Shown: piece after piece, positions 52,948-63,501 of the stretch | How positions within the stretch are numbered: position 1 is the first letter of the stretch | Layout of the letters: each line of letters opens with the position of its first letter | Notes under the pieces: generated by a model | The model's input: only the letters and a program-made list of their open reading frames with translations | What the model was told of the DNA's origin: nothing | Databases searched by the model: none | Position numbers and translations under genes: made by a program | Origin: JAUUSJ01 sp051880475 | Lineage (GTDB): Bacteria > Bacillota > Clostridia > Lachnospirales > Lachnospiraceae | Assembly (NCBI GenBank): GCA_051880475.1 | Contig: JBJEOA010000065.1 | Coordinates: 1-64,000 of the forward strand | Direction: 5' to 3' | DNA length: 64,000 nt

Positions 52948-55946
52948 ATGAATAATATGTCATCTGGAACATATATGATAGATTCTGAATATAATATTAC
53001 ATATTTTAATGAGGTGGCGGCTCAATTATATCCGATGCTCGAAATTGGAAAGAAATGCTATAAGGCGCTGATGAATCTTGAGGAACCTTGTGAGGTCTGT
53101 CCTGTGCTTAACAAAGTAAAAGGACCAAGGACCTATCTTGACCCGATTCGTCATGTTTATGAGACAGTTGATGCAGTAGATCTTCCGGCATCGGATGGAA
53201 CGATGGGACATGCACTAATCTTTAGTACTGTTGGGGAGAGTGAGCGTTTATCTGACAATCTTCCAACGCATGATGATGGTCTGCGTCTACTGAATCTAAT
53301 CAATATGCTGTCTACAGATATTAGTAATCTATATACGATGGATCGTTATACACATAAAGTTACTACTTATCGCAATGATGGTAAGATTTTTGGCGGTATA
53401 GAAGAACTGCTTATGAATTATCCATATGAAAAAGCTATGGAAATTTATATTAATTATAATGTGCATCCAAGCGACAAAGAGACAATGCTGAGAATGACGA
53501 AATTCTCATTTTTAGAAAAAGAACTGATGAAAAGAGAATATTTTGTTGTCAAGTATAGGGTGTTGCATGATAATAAAATTTATCATTTTGAAATGAAGTA
53601 TACTAGAATGGGTAATAAGGAAGATTTTGATACCATTATTATTGCTTTCGTTAATACGGATAATTCTTTTGAAACGATGAAGATAATGGAATCACTTCGT
53701 CCAGGCAGTCTGGCAAGACATAGAACAATTCTTGTCGTTGAAGATAATGAGCTTAATAGAGAAATTTTAGTTGAGTTTTTAAAAGACGATTATGATGTTT
53801 TAGAGGCAGCAGACGGTGAGGAAGCACTCTCTATATTGAAAAAACATTATAGCAGAATCTCTGTTATTTTGCTTGATTTGATTATGCCAAAACTTACTGG
53901 CTATGAATTTATGGAAAAGATAAAAACAAATATATATTTTTCTGCGATTCCAATTATTGTTATGACTGGAAGCGTAGATAAATCAGAGGAGGAACATTGT
54001 CTTGAGTTAGGGGCAATTGATTTTATTCCGAAACCATACAAACCAGCCATTGTGAAGAGCCGTATACATAATATTATTCGTATGAGAGAAACAGTGGCAT
54101 CCTTGAATGTTATTGAGATTGATGATTTGACTGGATTGTATACAAAACAGGCTTTTTTTCACCATGCACAGACTTTACTAGATACACAGTCAGAAAATTC
54201 TTACGATATCATTTTGACAGATATCCAGAATTTTAAGCTAATCAATAGTATCTATGGAGTAGAAAAGGCTGATAGACTCTTGCAGAATTTGGGAGAGTAT
54301 ATGAAATCCCATATAAAAAATGGAATATGTGCGCGCTATGGCAGCGACCAGTTCATTGGCATTTTTAAATCTATCAATGATAAGAAAAAGAAATGGCTTA
54401 TAGATATGATTGCAGAATTTGAAAGCCAAGCTCCGATTGCCAATATTGTTGTAAAATGTGGTCTCTATGAGAAGGTTGACAGGACACTGACAATTACCAA
54501 TATGTGTGACAGAGCTCTTTTAGCTCTAAAAAGCATAAAGCATAATAATGACAGATTATATGCTCTTTATGATGGACCAGTTAGCCAGCGACAATTAAGA
54601 GCACAGCAATATGAACTTCATTTTCGAGAGGCGATAGAGAAGAAGGAATTTATTATTTGGTATCAGCCTAAGTATGATTCTCATACCGAAAAGGTTGTGG
54701 GAGCGGAAGCTTTAGTTAGATGGAGAAGAAAAGATGGTCATATTAATCCACCAGCAGATTTTCTTTCGGTTTTTGAAGAAGACGGATTGATTGGTCAGTT
54801 AGATGAATATGTGTTTAGAGCTGTTTGTGAGTATCAAAAGAAATGGATGGAGAATGGAAAAGAACTTATTCCGATTTCAATCAACCTTTCTAGAAATAGC
54901 ATGCATCAGTCAGATTTAGTAAAACGCTATAAGAAGATTACAGAAGAATACGGTATCTCACCGTCCCTCGTGCCGATTGAGATTACAGAAAGTGCAGCCG
55001 TAGAAAGTCTTGAGATTAAGCCGTTGGCAGATGAATTTTATAAGGCGGGATTCTCTCNNNNNNNNNNNNNNNNNNNNNNNNNNNNNNNNNNNNNNNNNNN
55101 NNNNNNNNNNNNNNNNNNNNNNNNNNNNNNNNNNNNNNNNNNNNNNNNNNNNNNNNNGAAAGTCTTGAGATTAAGCCGTTGGCAGATGAATTTTATAAGG
55201 CGGGATTCTCTCTTCATATGGATGATTTTGGTTCGGGGCGTTCTTCCCTAAATGAGTTGAATCTTTTACATTTCGATGTGGTCAAATTAGATAAGAGTTT
55301 GATTGACTTTATCGGAGAACAAAGAGGCGATATGATTTTGATGTATACAATGGCTCTTGGAAAAGAACTCGGTCTGCATCTAGTGGCGGAGGGCGTGGAA
55401 GATGAGAAACAGATTGCCTTTTTGCGAGAAAATGGTTGTGATACCATTCAAGGTTATTATTACTCTAAACCATTGCCGCCGGAAGAATTTGAGAAGAAGG
55501 TAAAAGGCAATTTTAAATTGCATACACAATATCAGAATCAAGAAGGAAAGTATAAGCTTATATCGATGGATACTGTTGTGAAAAGAGCTATGGTTAGAAT
55601 GCTCCATCAGATGCCAGGAGGCTTTTTTACATATGAGGCTGACGGAGATGAGAGAATTCTCTCGTCCAATCAGTATCTCTGGAATTTGTTTGGATGTGAT
55701 ACAGAGGAAGAATTTATGGAGTATGTAGGTGGTTCCTTTAAAGGAATCGTCTGTCCAGAAGAGCTTGAACGCGTAGAAGAATCGATTAAGAAACAAATTG
55801 AGGGAAGTGCCAATGATATGGACTATGTGGAGTATCATATTATTAAAAAAGATGGCACTCGGACTCCTGTTGTAGACTATGGTCATCTTGACCGATTAGA
55901 AGAGGGAAATATCTTCTATGTATTTATCAGTGAAATTAAAAAATAA
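52948..55946 (+). CDS. PAS-REC-GGDEF*-EAL-PAS c-di-GMP phosphodiesterase (split by assembly gap)
   Basis: Removing 55058-55212 (the N-run plus a 55-base duplicate) restores one 947-residue frame. Order: PAS-like domain with C37, C48, C51; a second PAS-like region; a receiver (LLDLIMPKLTGYEF); a degenerate GGDEF (YGSDQF); EAL (AEALVRW, EITES, DDFGSGRSS, KLDKSLI, VAEGVED, intact); and a C-terminal PAS. It is predicted to hydrolyse c-di-GMP. GGAGG at 52935 and the matching cysteine numbering with the 17805-20528 kinase support ATG 52948 over ATG 52885. No membrane segment. Confidence 0.88.
55058..55157. other. assembly gap of 100 N with duplicated flank
   Basis: Exactly 100 Ns. The 55 bases before the gap (55003-55057) are repeated without change after it (55158-55212). 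The two contigs therefore overlap, and the true sequence runs from 55057 directly to 55213. Confidence 0.95.
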
Positions 55947-56026
55947 TATAATATGGATTGATTGTCCTCACGGGAAAGTAAGCGTGGGGGGGGTACAACT
56001 ATTCTATAATTATTCTATAATAAAGT

Positions 56027-56060
56027 AGCGACGTTGTCATCACGACAAGGTCGCTTTTTC
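56027..56060 (+). terminator. intrinsic terminator after the PAS-EAL gene
   Basis: agcgacgttgtc (56027-56038) pairs with gacaaggtcgct (56044-56055) with one internal mismatch, followed by TTTTTC. An eight-G run lies upstream at 55986-55993. Confidence 0.9.
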
Positions 56061-56089
56061 TTGACAAAGATATATAAAAACTATAGAAT
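56061..56089 (+). promoter_or_regulatory. promoter of the pilD-M-N-O operon
   Basis: TTGACA (56061-56066), a 17-base spacer and TAGAAT (56084-56089), directly after the terminator. Start expected near 56096. Confidence 0.75.
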
Positions 56090-56200
56090 TTATGTATAAA
56101 TATTTTTACGAAAGAATATGCAACTTTCCTAAAAATTTTTTGAGAGTGGTCAGAGCAAAGAGGCTAAAACTATATTTAGTTTTGAGGAGGAATTGAAAGT

Positions 56201-57010
56201 TTGTCAATTTATGAAGATACAATATTGTTGCTATATACTTGTGTTTTGACCGCCATGTTTGGAGCAGTTTTAGGCTCTTTTCTAAACTGCGCAGCATGGC
56301 GTATTGCACATAAAGAGTCTTTTTTGGCGGGACGTAGCCGTTGTACTGTATGCGGACATACGCTTGGGGTGCTTGATTTAGTGCCTGTATTTAGCTGGCT
56401 GTTTTTACGTGGAAGATGTCGTTACTGTAAGGCAAAAATTTCGGTTCGCTACATATTGACCGAATGTTTATTTTCGGTGCTTACAGTTTTATGTGTTTTA
56501 AGATTTGATTTGTCGGTAGTCTGTCTTCGTAATCTTGTATTTTTGTCTTGCATGTTTTGCCTGTCATTAGTGGACTTAGAAATTTATATTATCCCAAACG
56601 GTTGTCTTCTTATAGCCGCTATAGCGTGGATAGTTGTATTTCCATTAATACCTAGTGAATATGGAGGGTTAAGTGGTGTAGGATTACATTTGCTGGCTGC
56701 CGTTTTATATGGTGGTGGGATGCTTGCTTTATCACTATTGATGGATTTCATATTAAAAAAAGAAAGCCTCGGCGGTGGGGATATTAAACTTTTTGCCGTT
56801 ATGGGATTATATTTAGGTTTTTTAGGCTCTATGTTTGCACTGATACTATCTTGTATTTTTGGATTATTATTTGCGGCGGTGAGAAGCCGAATGAATAAAG
56901 AGTTTGGGGCGCAGATACCATTTGGTCCAGCAATCGCTGCGGCGAGCTGGCTGATGCTTTTGTATGGCTCGAATCTTGTAAATTGGTATATGAGTCTAAT
57001 TATTGGTTAA
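56201..57010 (+). CDS. pilD: prepilin peptidase / N-methyltransferase
   Basis: 269 residues with about eight membrane helices. The N-terminal domain has GSFLNCAAWRI and two CxxC pairs (CTVCG and CRYCK) typical of PilD. The aspartyl protease aspartates are visible in SLVDLEIYIIPNG and GGGDIKLFAVMGLYLG. It cleaves the class III leaders of the pilins at 31911, 40745, 41160 and 41755 and methylates the new N-terminus. GAGGAGG at 56184 and a 10-base spacer support TTG 56201. First gene of the operon. Confidence 0.94.
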   Translation: MSIYEDTILLLYTCVLTAMFGAVLGSFLNCAAWRIAHKESFLAGRSRCTVCGHTLGVLDLVPVFSWLFLRGRCRYCKAKISVRYILTECLFSVLTVLCVLRFDLSVVCLRNLVFLSCMFCLSLVDLEIYIIPNGCLLIAAIAWIVVFPLIPSEYGGLSGVGLHLLAAVLYGGGMLALSLLMDFILKKESLGGGDIKLFAVMGLYLGFLGSMFALILSCIFGLLFAAVRSRMNKEFGAQIPFGPAIAAASWLMLLYGSNLVNWYMSLIIG

Positions 57011-57024
57011 GGAGTGTATAAAGG

Positions 57025-58062
57025 ATGGCAAAAAATATACTTGGCGTTGATGTAGGACATGACCGCTTAAAACTGGCGCTAGTAAGTGAAAATCAGGTAA
57101 AGAAAACAGTTTCCGTTGCCATGCCCCATAATATGTTAAAAGAAGGGCATGTAACTTCCACAGAGGCAATGGGGCAGCTGATTCGCACCACAATGAAAGA
57201 AAATAAAATTAAGTGCAAAAAGGCAGCATTGGTTCTCTCTGACGAAAGCGTATTCGTGCGTAATGTGACTATGCCTGAGATGAATGCGGAACAGTTAGTA
57301 TATAACCTTCCCTATGAGTTTCGTGACTATATTACAGATGAGTTAAAAAATTATGTTTTTGACTATGCGATGATTTCAACGCCGGAGGAGATGGATGCGC
57401 AAAACATACAAGAAGATGAAGAAAATGGAGAAAGAACAGCACCAGGTCGAACGATGGATTTGCTCGCAGTCGCAGCTCCAGTTTCTTTGATAGATGAGTT
57501 AAAAGATATGATGCGTAAGGCGGGATTAAAGCTTATAAAGGCGGCACCGACAGTTTGCAGTTATGCGGCGTTAATTCGTAAAATGCAAGAAAAAATTTCA
57601 ACATTCAGCGACGAGTATGGTATTTTGGATCTTGGATATGAAACGATTTGTATGTATATCTTTCGCGGTGACTGTCATATGGCCACCCGTGTACTAGAAA
57701 TTGGATTATCCAGTATCGATGAGGCAATCTCAGATGCTTATAATGTCGATATACATTTGGCACATACCTATTTATTGACGAATCACGACGATTGTCAGAA
57801 TAAAGATGTATGTCTTCGCTCTTTTGAACATATTTCAGTAGAGCTGATGCGAGCACTGAATTTTTATTCTTTTAATAATATGGACAGTAGGATTGATGAT
57901 ATATGGATTTGTGGCGGAGGGGCCGCAATTCCGTCGTTGAAAGCAGCGATTGAGAGCCGTCTAGATAAGAATATTCATCAAGCGGAGGAACTGATGCCTG
58001 GTAATGAAATTCCAGAGGAATGTTATTCCTTTGTCCAGGCAATTGGAATCACGCAAGATTAA
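57025..58062 (+). CDS. pilM: pilus assembly protein PilM
   Basis: 345 residues, an actin-like ATPase fold. The phosphate-1 motif NILGVDVGHDRLKLALV, GILDLGYETICMYIF and IWICGGGAAIPSL show the nucleotide-binding elements. PilM binds the cytoplasmic tail of PilN and connects the PilN/PilO pair to the motor. ATG 57025 lies 14 bases after pilD. Length fits the family. Confidence 0.9.
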   Translation: MAKNILGVDVGHDRLKLALVSENQVKKTVSVAMPHNMLKEGHVTSTEAMGQLIRTTMKENKIKCKKAALVLSDESVFVRNVTMPEMNAEQLVYNLPYEFRDYITDELKNYVFDYAMISTPEEMDAQNIQEDEENGERTAPGRTMDLLAVAAPVSLIDELKDMMRKAGLKLIKAAPTVCSYAALIRKMQEKISTFSDEYGILDLGYETICMYIFRGDCHMATRVLEIGLSSIDEAISDAYNVDIHLAHTYLLTNHDDCQNKDVCLRSFEHISVELMRALNFYSFNNMDSRIDDIWICGGGAAIPSLKAAIESRLDKNIHQAEELMPGNEIPEECYSFVQAIGITQD

Positions 58063-58080
58063 ACGAGGAAGGTGAACAAA

Positions 58081-58695
58081 TTGCTATCAAAAAACTCGAA
58101 GAAACCAAAGAAAATAAAGTATCCAGTCAAGCGCACGATTAATCTTATAAAAATCGGAGAAGAAACGAAAAATATTAAAATAGCTGTGCCAGCGATTATT
58201 TTTATTATTCTGTTTTCTATTTTATTTAGCAAGTTTGCGGTTGTCGATAGGCTTCAGGCTGTGGCGGAGGCACAAAGTAAAGTGGCGGTTGCCCAGCAGC
58301 AGGTACATGTGGGATATGCCAAGATTGAAAGTTATGGGGAACTAAAGGAGAAATATGCACATTATACTTATTCTGGCATGACGGAGGAAGAACTAAGCAG
58401 AGCGGATCGAATCGAGATATTAGATTTGATGGAGCGTGTTGTAATGAAAAATGCAGTAGTAGGTTCTTGGTCGATTAGTGAAAATGAGATGATCTTGGTA
58501 ATTACTGGAACTACATTACAAGAGATAAATGAGATTGTGCATCAACTAGAAAGTGAGGATTTAGTGGACTTTTGCACGGTGATGACGGCTGCGACGAATC
58601 AGAAAACGTCAGAAGAAGCTATAATGACAAATGAGGCTGTCACAGCACAGGTAACTGTTTATTTCAATAAAGTAATTGAAAAGGAAGAACAATAG
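58081..58695 (+). CDS. pilN: PilN-like pilus assembly protein
   Basis: About 204 residues. The cytoplasmic N-terminus contains TINLIKIGEE, similar to the PilM-binding INLLP motif of PilN. One membrane helix (about 42-62) and a coiled-coil (VDRLQAVAEAQSKVAVAQQQVHVGYAKIE) follow, then an alpha/beta domain. Position between pilM and the PilO-like gene supports the call more than sequence identity does. GAGGAAGG at 58065-58072 best fits TTG 58081; GTG 58072 is too close to it. Confidence 0.8.
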   Translation: MLSKNSKKPKKIKYPVKRTINLIKIGEETKNIKIAVPAIIFIILFSILFSKFAVVDRLQAVAEAQSKVAVAQQQVHVGYAKIESYGELKEKYAHYTYSGMTEEELSRADRIEILDLMERVVMKNAVVGSWSISENEMILVITGTTLQEINEIVHQLESEDLVDFCTVMTAATNQKTSEEAIMTNEAVTAQVTVYFNKVIEKEEQ

Positions 58696-59304
58696 ATGAA
58701 AATATTTAGCCGAGATTTTACGCGCAAGGAGAAAATATCATTATTAATTTTAAGTATATTGCTTTTGGTGCTTTCGTATTATAAGTTTGTGGATCAACCT
58801 GTTCGCGATGCAATTATTGCGGCAGAGAGTGAGGCGGCTAATTTGGAAGTGGAGTTAACTGCTGTGCAGGCTAAAATAGCTACATTAGAAAAGATGAAAA
58901 GAGAATTGGACGATCTTTCTTCCGAAAGCAATGTGGGAATTATGGGAAGTTATAATAATAGCAAAGCTGAAATGGAAATGTTGAATGATATTTTAAATGC
59001 GGCAGATGAATACTCGATTTCATTTGCTGATGTGACCCGCAATGGGGATCAGGTTCGCAGGAATTTTTCAATTCAGTTTACTGTCTCTGATTATCCTACG
59101 GCGACTAGGATTTTATCGGAATTGACAAAAGGAACGTATCGCTGTTTACTCAGTGATGTAAGATGTAACTCATCAAAAGGAAATATTATGGAGGGTGCAG
59201 TTTCGGTAAGTGCGGCGGCAACCTTCTATGAAACTATGATAGGGGGGAGGGAAGATGCTGGGCTTCCAAAAAATAGTATTGAAGAAGAGAAGGTAGAGCA
59301 ATAA
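58696..59304 (+). CDS. pilO: PilO-like pilus assembly protein
   Basis: 202 residues. A short basic N-terminus, one membrane helix (about 14-31), a coiled coil (AIIAAESEAANLEVELTAVQAKIATLEKMKRELDDL) and a ferredoxin-like domain match the PilO layout. It would pair with PilN across the membrane. ATG 58696 directly follows the previous stop codon (no gap), indicating translational coupling. Last recognisable pilus gene of the window. Confidence 0.8.
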   Translation: MKIFSRDFTRKEKISLLILSILLLVLSYYKFVDQPVRDAIIAAESEAANLEVELTAVQAKIATLEKMKRELDDLSSESNVGIMGSYNNSKAEMEMLNDILNAADEYSISFADVTRNGDQVRRNFSIQFTVSDYPTATRILSELTKGTYRCLLSDVRCNSSKGNIMEGAVSVSAAATFYETMIGGREDAGLPKNSIEEEKVEQ

Positions 59305-59379
59305 GAGGGATTACAAATATGGAGATTTCTTCCAAAAACTGATGGGAAAATAAAATGAATAATAGAAAGGAGAAGTGAA

Positions 59380-60744
59380 GTGGGAAAAAACCAAAATAGT
59401 AAGAAAGAATCAATTAAAGGTATTAAAATCCAGCAGTTTGATATTTGTATGATTATAATATCCATAATTACTTTTATTATATTAATCTATAATACCTTTG
59501 GTATGCCTGGAAAGTATCATCAGCTTATTAGTCAGACAGAGGCGTATATTGCCTGCGAAAAAGATGGGGTTATGTTGGGCGAAGCTTCTGATTATCTGAC
59601 AGAACAAGTTAGACTATATGTAGAGAATATGGATGTTAAGTATATGTATGCATATTTTACAGAGGTCAATGAGACAAAGAGGCGAGAACAAGCATTAGAT
59701 TCTCTAAAGAAGCATAATGATAATAAGGTAGCAGACGCAGATTTAGAGGCTGCACTTCAGTGTTCGAATGATTTGATGGACAGGGAAATCTATGCTATGA
59801 AGCTAATTTCTGAGGCTAATGATTATAAAGCAGATATTCTCCCGGAGGAAGTTCAGATTATGCCACTAAAAGCGGAAGATGCTGCTTTAGGGAAAGAGGA
59901 AAAGATTGAGAAAGCTAGGACGATGGTATTTGATAATGGCTATCAAGACGCAAAGGCATTGATTAAGAATCATTTGGATCACTTTCTTAAAAATATTCTT
60001 AGTACTATGAAGGAGAATCAGCAAGATAGTGAGAATATATTGGGTAAATTGCTTTCGAATCAGCGCGTATTGATTAGTTTCTTATTTATTCTTAATATTG
60101 TGACTTATTTTGTAATTACAGTATTAATTGTTCGTCCACTTAGTATTCATATTAAGAAGATTAAGGATAATGAAATACTAGAAATCATAGGCTCTTATGA
60201 ATTTAAATATTTAGCACTTACCTATAATGATATTTATGAATTACATGCGACTAATGAGGCTATGTTATCCCATGAGGCAGAGCATGACCCACTGACAGGC
60301 ATTTTAAATAGGAGAGGATTTGATGAACTGAAGCTTGTTTTAAAAAGCAGAACAGTACCGCTTATTCTCATATTGATTGATGTAGATAATTTTAAAATTA
60401 TAAATGATGGGTATGGACATGAAATGGGAGATCGTATTTTGAAGAAGGTTGCGGATCTTTTAACGGGAAGTTTTCGATCTACAGACTATATCATTCGTCT
60501 TGGTGGAGATGAGTTTGCGGTGATTACTACGGGAATCCAAAGGAAAAAAATTGAAATTGTGGAGAGAAAGTTCCAAAGGATTAATGAAATTTTACAAAAT
60601 TTAGATGATGATTTGCCTCCGGTTAGTTTAAGTGCAGGGGCGGCATGTTCAGAATGTGGATATGTTGAAGAACTATATAATCAGGCAGATCAGGCATTAT
60701 ACTATGTTAAGGAGCATGGACGCTGTGGTTTTCATGTGGAGTAG
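59380..60744 (+). CDS. membrane diguanylate cyclase
   Basis: 454 residues. Two membrane helices (about 23-43 and 230-250) flank a helical extracellular sensor (about 45-228) of no recognised family. The GGDEF domain (about 300-454) has DPLTGILNRRGF, IDVDNFKIINDGYGHEMGD and RLGGDEFAVI, plus an RSTD inhibitory site five residues before GGDEF, so feedback inhibition by c-di-GMP is likely. GTG 59380 follows AAAGGAGAAG. It lies 75 bases after the PilO-like gene and is a candidate supplier of c-di-GMP to PilB. Confidence 0.9.
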   Translation: MGKNQNSKKESIKGIKIQQFDICMIIISIITFIILIYNTFGMPGKYHQLISQTEAYIACEKDGVMLGEASDYLTEQVRLYVENMDVKYMYAYFTEVNETKRREQALDSLKKHNDNKVADADLEAALQCSNDLMDREIYAMKLISEANDYKADILPEEVQIMPLKAEDAALGKEEKIEKARTMVFDNGYQDAKALIKNHLDHFLKNILSTMKENQQDSENILGKLLSNQRVLISFLFILNIVTYFVITVLIVRPLSIHIKKIKDNEILEIIGSYEFKYLALTYNDIYELHATNEAMLSHEAEHDPLTGILNRRGFDELKLVLKSRTVPLILILIDVDNFKIINDGYGHEMGDRILKKVADLLTGSFRSTDYIIRLGGDEFAVITTGIQRKKIEIVERKFQRINEILQNLDDDLPPVSLSAGAACSECGYVEELYNQADQALYYVKEHGRCGFHVE

Positions 60745-60767
60745 AGTTGACAGAAAGGAAAAGAAGA

Positions 60768-62957
60768 ATGCGTAGTATTGGGAGAAGAAGTATTTTGGGT
60801 GTGTTTCTGATTATAGCATTCATAAGCGTTACTCTTTCGGGGAATGTTTTTGCGGCAGAAAAAAATGATAACTTAAAAACAGTGCGTGTTGGGTATTTAA
60901 ATTATGAGGGGTTTCAAGAAGGAGTAGGAAAAGAGCCAAAATCAGGATATGGCTATGAATATCTCCAGCAGATTGCCTATTTTTCGGGCTGGAAGTATCA
61001 ATATGTAAATGGAACTTTTAATAATCTCCTTGAGATGCTGAAAAAAGGTGAAATTGATATTATGGGAAATATCTCCTATACGGAGGAACGGGCAAAATAT
61101 ATTGATTATGCGGCAGAGGAACAGGGAAGAGAGTATTATTATTTGTTTATTAGAGAAGATAAAACAGATATATCTGCGTCTGATTTTTCTACTCTAAATG
61201 GAACGAAAATAGGAGTGAATAAAGGAAGCGTACAGGCAGATTTATTCAAAGATTGGTGTAAGGAAAATAACGTAAAATGCGATATTATTTCTTACGATAG
61301 CAGTTCCCTCCGATATAAAGATATGAATGATGGCGTGTTAGATGGAACGATATCTACTAACGTGGCGTCAACAGATATTAAACGGTATCGCTGGAATGCA
61401 ATTATTAAAGTCGGGTCCTCTCCATATTATTTTGCGACAAATAAAAAAAGACCTGACCTTTTGGAAGACTTAAATGAGGCGAATTATAAAATTCATCAAT
61501 CAGACTGGTATTATAATGAAAAGGTTTATCTTAAATATTATGGAAAAACTTCGGCATCTGTAGCGGGGCTTAGTAAGGAAGATTTGGAATGGCTGAAAAA
61601 ACAAAAGACAATTATGGTCGGCTATATGGATAATACACTTCCGTACTCGGATAAAGATGATGAGACTGGGGAATTGAGAGGGCTTCTTCCCGCTTTTATG
61701 GACACGATGAAGAAACGATATGGCGTGGAATTTGAGACGAAAGAATTTTCTAGCTATGAACAGATGAAAAATGCACTATATGATGGAGAGATTGATACGA
61801 TGTTTCCAACTTATGGAAGCTACTGGGTTGCAGAAGAAAATAATATGATGGTAACGGACGCTTTGACGACAAGTCAAGTTCTGATGTTATATTCTGGAAA
61901 CTATGGTGATGATGTCGCTTCTATGATTGCCATTACGGATGAGAGCCCCACACAGCAGTTTTACGTAAAGGAGCATTTTTACGCAAAGCAAAATTATGGA
62001 AAAACAGAAATTTTAACATGTGACAGCATGGAGGACTGTATTCGTGCAGTATTGTCAGGAAAAGCGAGCTGTACTTTAATGAGTTCAGACCTTTATTATG
62101 CAAATCGAAATAAGTTTGATGACTTAGGAGATTTTATCATTTCTAATACGGGATACGATACCTCGGTCGGCTTTGCCACGAAAAAAGACAATATTGAAAT
62201 GTATTCTTTTATGAGAAAATGTGTGGCGAGTATGACAGAGGCGGAAATAAATGAAGCGATGCTTGCAAGTCGATATGAATCTTCTGAACAAAGTATAATG
62301 GAATTTTTAAAAAAGCATATATTGATGGTACTATCTATTCTTATATTTATCCTTTTATTGATTATTGCTTTTTTTGCCTATTATACGGTTTCTAGCCGTA
62401 AGACATTGCAGCTTGCAAAAAATAACTGTGAGTTAAATGAAAAGGCATATATTGATTTTGCAACAGGGCTTCCAAATAAAAATAGATGCGAGGAAATGTT
62501 ATCTTCCCCGTTTGCCATCACTCGACCTACGACATGCTTTATGTTGGATTTAAATGACTTAAAGATAGTAAATGACACGTTAGGTCATGAGATGGGAGAT
62601 TTGATGATTTTGAACTTTGCAAAGCTTTTAAGACAGACCGTTCCGCTAAAATTTTTTGTAGGACGATTTGGAGGGGATGAGTTTATTGTTATAGCAGAAG
62701 ATATTGGCGGTGAAGCAGAGTCAGAACAGCTAGAAAAAAAGATTCGAGAAATTATTTTAAAATTTAATGGAAATAATGGGGCATTTAAGTTAAGCTATGC
62801 TTGTGGATTTGCATTTTCGGGAGAATTTCCTTCGTGTAGTATAAAAGAACTATTGGATATTGCAGACCAGAGAATGTATGAGAATAAGAAAAAGATAAAA
62901 TCACTCAAAAGGGAAGAAAAAAATTATAGTCTAGAGAGGGCGAATGAGTATGAATAA
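60768..62957 (+). CDS. diguanylate cyclase with two solute-binding sensor domains
   Basis: About 729 residues. A signal anchor (about 7-28) precedes two SBP_bac_3-type extracellular domains (about 38-265, with FNNLLEMLKKGEIDIM, and 280-510). A membrane helix (about 530-552) leads to a GGDEF domain (about 575-720; LDLNDLKIVNDTLGHEMGD, RFGGDEFIVI). No RxxD inhibitory site precedes GGDEF. The sensor half resembles that of the hybrid kinase at 5183, so the same ligand class may feed two outputs. GAAAGGA favours ATG 60768; a TTG at 60747 extends the frame. Confidence 0.9.
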   Translation: MRSIGRRSILGVFLIIAFISVTLSGNVFAAEKNDNLKTVRVGYLNYEGFQEGVGKEPKSGYGYEYLQQIAYFSGWKYQYVNGTFNNLLEMLKKGEIDIMGNISYTEERAKYIDYAAEEQGREYYYLFIREDKTDISASDFSTLNGTKIGVNKGSVQADLFKDWCKENNVKCDIISYDSSSLRYKDMNDGVLDGTISTNVASTDIKRYRWNAIIKVGSSPYYFATNKKRPDLLEDLNEANYKIHQSDWYYNEKVYLKYYGKTSASVAGLSKEDLEWLKKQKTIMVGYMDNTLPYSDKDDETGELRGLLPAFMDTMKKRYGVEFETKEFSSYEQMKNALYDGEIDTMFPTYGSYWVAEENNMMVTDALTTSQVLMLYSGNYGDDVASMIAITDESPTQQFYVKEHFYAKQNYGKTEILTCDSMEDCIRAVLSGKASCTLMSSDLYYANRNKFDDLGDFIISNTGYDTSVGFATKKDNIEMYSFMRKCVASMTEAEINEAMLASRYESSEQSIMEFLKKHILMVLSILIFILLLIIAFFAYYTVSSRKTLQLAKNNCELNEKAYIDFATGLPNKNRCEEMLSSPFAITRPTTCFMLDLNDLKIVNDTLGHEMGDLMILNFAKLLRQTVPLKFFVGRFGGDEFIVIAEDIGGEAESEQLEKKIREIILKFNGNNGAFKLSYACGFAFSGEFPSCSIKELLDIADQRMYENKKKIKSLKREEKNYSLERANEYE

Positions 62958-63501
62958 TATATTTAAACCAAATAAAGATAGCCATTACCATTTTACATGG
63001 GAAAAGCTTGGAAATATAAAAGATGGAAGACGAAATATGGGGGAGGAAATGCCTGTCATAGTATATCGGCTCTTAGAGTATAGTATGAATAATGTTTTGT
63101 TTGAGAGATATGGAGCAGAGGTGGCAAATGAAATTTTTCGCGAGGCGGGACTTTTAGCAGGAAAGGAGTATGCTAAAAATGTACTTCCGCTAGAGGCGAA
63201 ACCAGAAGATTTTGTCACAGAACTTCAAAATTCACTTGCTGACTTAAAGGTGGGTATTTTGAGAATGGAATCTGCGGATTTTGAGCGTGGAGAATTCACA
63301 ATTACAGTCTATGAGGATTTGGATTGCAGCGGACTTGCACCTACCAATGAGCTTGTATGTAGTTATGACGAAGGATTTATTGCTGGAATTTTGGAAATTT
63401 ATATAGGAATTCCGTTTCGTGTAAGAGAGGTTGATTGTTGGGCTAGTGGAGAGCGAGTCTGCCGTTTTAAAGGGAGGCCATTAGTAGATGAAAAAGAATA
63501 A
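62944..63501 (+). CDS. V4R-domain small-ligand sensor protein
   Basis: 185 residues. The C-terminal two thirds match the V4R (4-vinyl reductase) fold, with the conserved end EVDCWASGERVCRFKGRPL carrying two cysteines. V4R domains bind hydrophobic small molecules or metals and act as sensor modules. The start (ATG 62944, AGAGAGG upstream) overlaps the 3' end of the solute-binding cyclase, and its own 3' end overlaps the next GGDEF gene, so all three are translationally coupled. It probably regulates one of these cyclases. Confidence 0.82.
   Translation: MSMNNIFKPNKDSHYHFTWEKLGNIKDGRRNMGEEMPVIVYRLLEYSMNNVLFERYGAEVANEIFREAGLLAGKEYAKNVLPLEAKPEDFVTELQNSLADLKVGILRMESADFERGEFTITVYEDLDCSGLAPTNELVCSYDEGFIAGILEIYIGIPFRVREVDCWASGERVCRFKGRPLVDEKE

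Noticed and set aside
55179..55946. Separate short EAL gene after the gap
   Set aside because: It is the 3' half of the preceding gene, split only by the false N-gap.
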